Source: Lepidodermella squamata (Eukaryota; Gastrotricha). Taken from it: 64,000 nucleotides of DNA. The stretch spans positions 2,542,001 to 2,606,000 of the forward strand of contig JBLDXI010000010.1 in the NCBI GenBank assembly GCA_047495785.1, given 5' to 3'. Shown here one piece after another: positions 63,449 to 64,000 of this stretch; within the stretch, counting starts at the first letter, position 1, and each line of letters opens with the position of its first letter. Made by a program: the position numbers and the translations under genes. The notes below the pieces were generated by a model, which was not told the origin of the DNA, searched no databases, and worked only from the letters and a program-made list of their open reading frames with translations.

Positions 63449-63530
63449 GTCGCTATGCCCGAGTGGTTAAGGGGTCTGACTAGAAATCAGATGCGGTTTC
63501 CGCGCGTAGGTTCGAATCCTACTGGCGACG
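63449..63530 (+). tRNA. tRNA-Ser (anticodon AGA) at the Ser-CGA position
   Basis: Type II. It occupies the slot that carries anticodon CGA at 892 and 41012, with the same variable arm and flanks, but its loop reads ctAGAaa. Confidence 0.95.
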
Positions 63531-63643
63531 CTCAGTTTTTGGCTCTGGGCCGTGGCAACCAAAAGCTGCATTGGCTTTCAGCGAATTAGCACAGAGTATT
63601 ACTTTGGCTCAGCATTCGTGCAAACAGCGTCTGCACATGCAAG

Positions 63644-63715
63644 TCCTTGGTAGTATAGTGGTTAGTATCCCCGCCTGTCACGCGGGAGACCAGGGTTCGA
63701 TTCCCTGCCAAGGAG
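63644..63715 (+). tRNA. tRNA-Asp (anticodon GTC)
   Basis: Inverted copy of 40827. Confidence 0.96.
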
Positions 63716-63776
63716 CATTTGTTTTGCTGAAGCAGATCAAAAAGCCTGTAATAAAATTTTCCTGCAAAAGTATTAT

Positions 63777-63858
63777 CGACGCAGAAGGGATTCGAACCCT
63801 CGCGGGCAGAGCCCAATGGATTAGCAGTCCATCGCCTTAACCACTCGGCCACCGCGTC
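63777..63858 (-). tRNA. tRNA-Ser (anticodon GCT)
   Basis: Inverted copy of 40684. Confidence 0.95.
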
Positions 63859-63964
63859 CATATCAATTTCAGGCTGCGTGGCGATCATTGAGCTGGCTTT
63901 TATTCAACTATTGGTGTAAGTTACAAGAGCCCGCTGATCGAAATATCGCCTAACCGCGAAATCA

Positions 63965-64000
63965 GCCACGGTAGTATAGTGGTTAGTATTCCTCGTTGTG
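63965..64000 (+). tRNA. tRNA-His (anticodon GTG), cut by the window end
   Basis: gccacggtagtatagtggtt through the anticodon GTG, identical to the start of the gene at 40506. The rest lies outside, so the array continues to the right. Confidence 0.93.

Overview
This window looks like the nuclear genome of an invertebrate animal. It has spliced protein-coding genes with GT..AG introns, several of them only about 50-60 nt long. It also has animal-specific families (Pellino, a THIK-type K2P channel, MSK-type tandem kinases), split tRNA-Tyr genes, many tRNAs with A34 anticodons (AAT, AGG, AGA, AGC, AGT, AAC, AAG, ACG), and APE-type non-LTR and MITE-like repeats. I cannot name the phylum. Short introns and a close-packed same-strand trio of housekeeping genes recall lineages with operons and trans-splicing, but that is inference.

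Layout. Positions 1-2141: the 3' end of an unidentified gene, then eight tRNA genes ending in initiator Met. Positions 2142-7060: a structurally complete non-LTR retrotransposon (ORF1 with zinc knuckles, ORF2 with endonuclease and reverse transcriptase) right after the initiator tRNA, followed by a U1 snRNA-like sequence with a lost or diverged 5' end. Positions 7300-16800: repeat-rich DNA with two TIR elements, a ~240-bp palindrome and one small secreted-peptide gene. Positions 16844-24819: two tandem MSK-like two-domain protein kinase genes on the minus strand. Positions 28043-36200: a Ulp1/SENP-type SUMO protease, a divergent STPGR (SHIPPO-like) gene, a TIR element and an intronless class C (GABA-B-like) receptor.

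Positions 36200-44780: a dense tRNA array in which a ~5-kb unit is tandemly repeated in direct orientation. Positions 45078-61338: a gene island holding a THIK-type K2P channel, syntaxin-5, Pellino, COA6, RPB4, ZNHIT1, PP6 catalytic subunit and SAYSD1. Positions 61497-64000: an inverted, internally deleted copy of the tRNA array, cut off by the window end.

In all I find 64 complete standard tRNA genes, one His gene cut by the window end, two tRNA-Phe copies lacking exactly the anticodon loop, and three remnants. Together they cover every amino acid except elongator Met and an intact Phe. The repeated arrays explain much of the structure. Direct repeats bracket the first 35 kb and inverted repeats bracket the 16-kb gene island, so deletion, duplication and inversion by recombination are all plausible. 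The protein genes show no shared pathway, except that MSK kinases, Pellino and PP6 all belong to signalling families.
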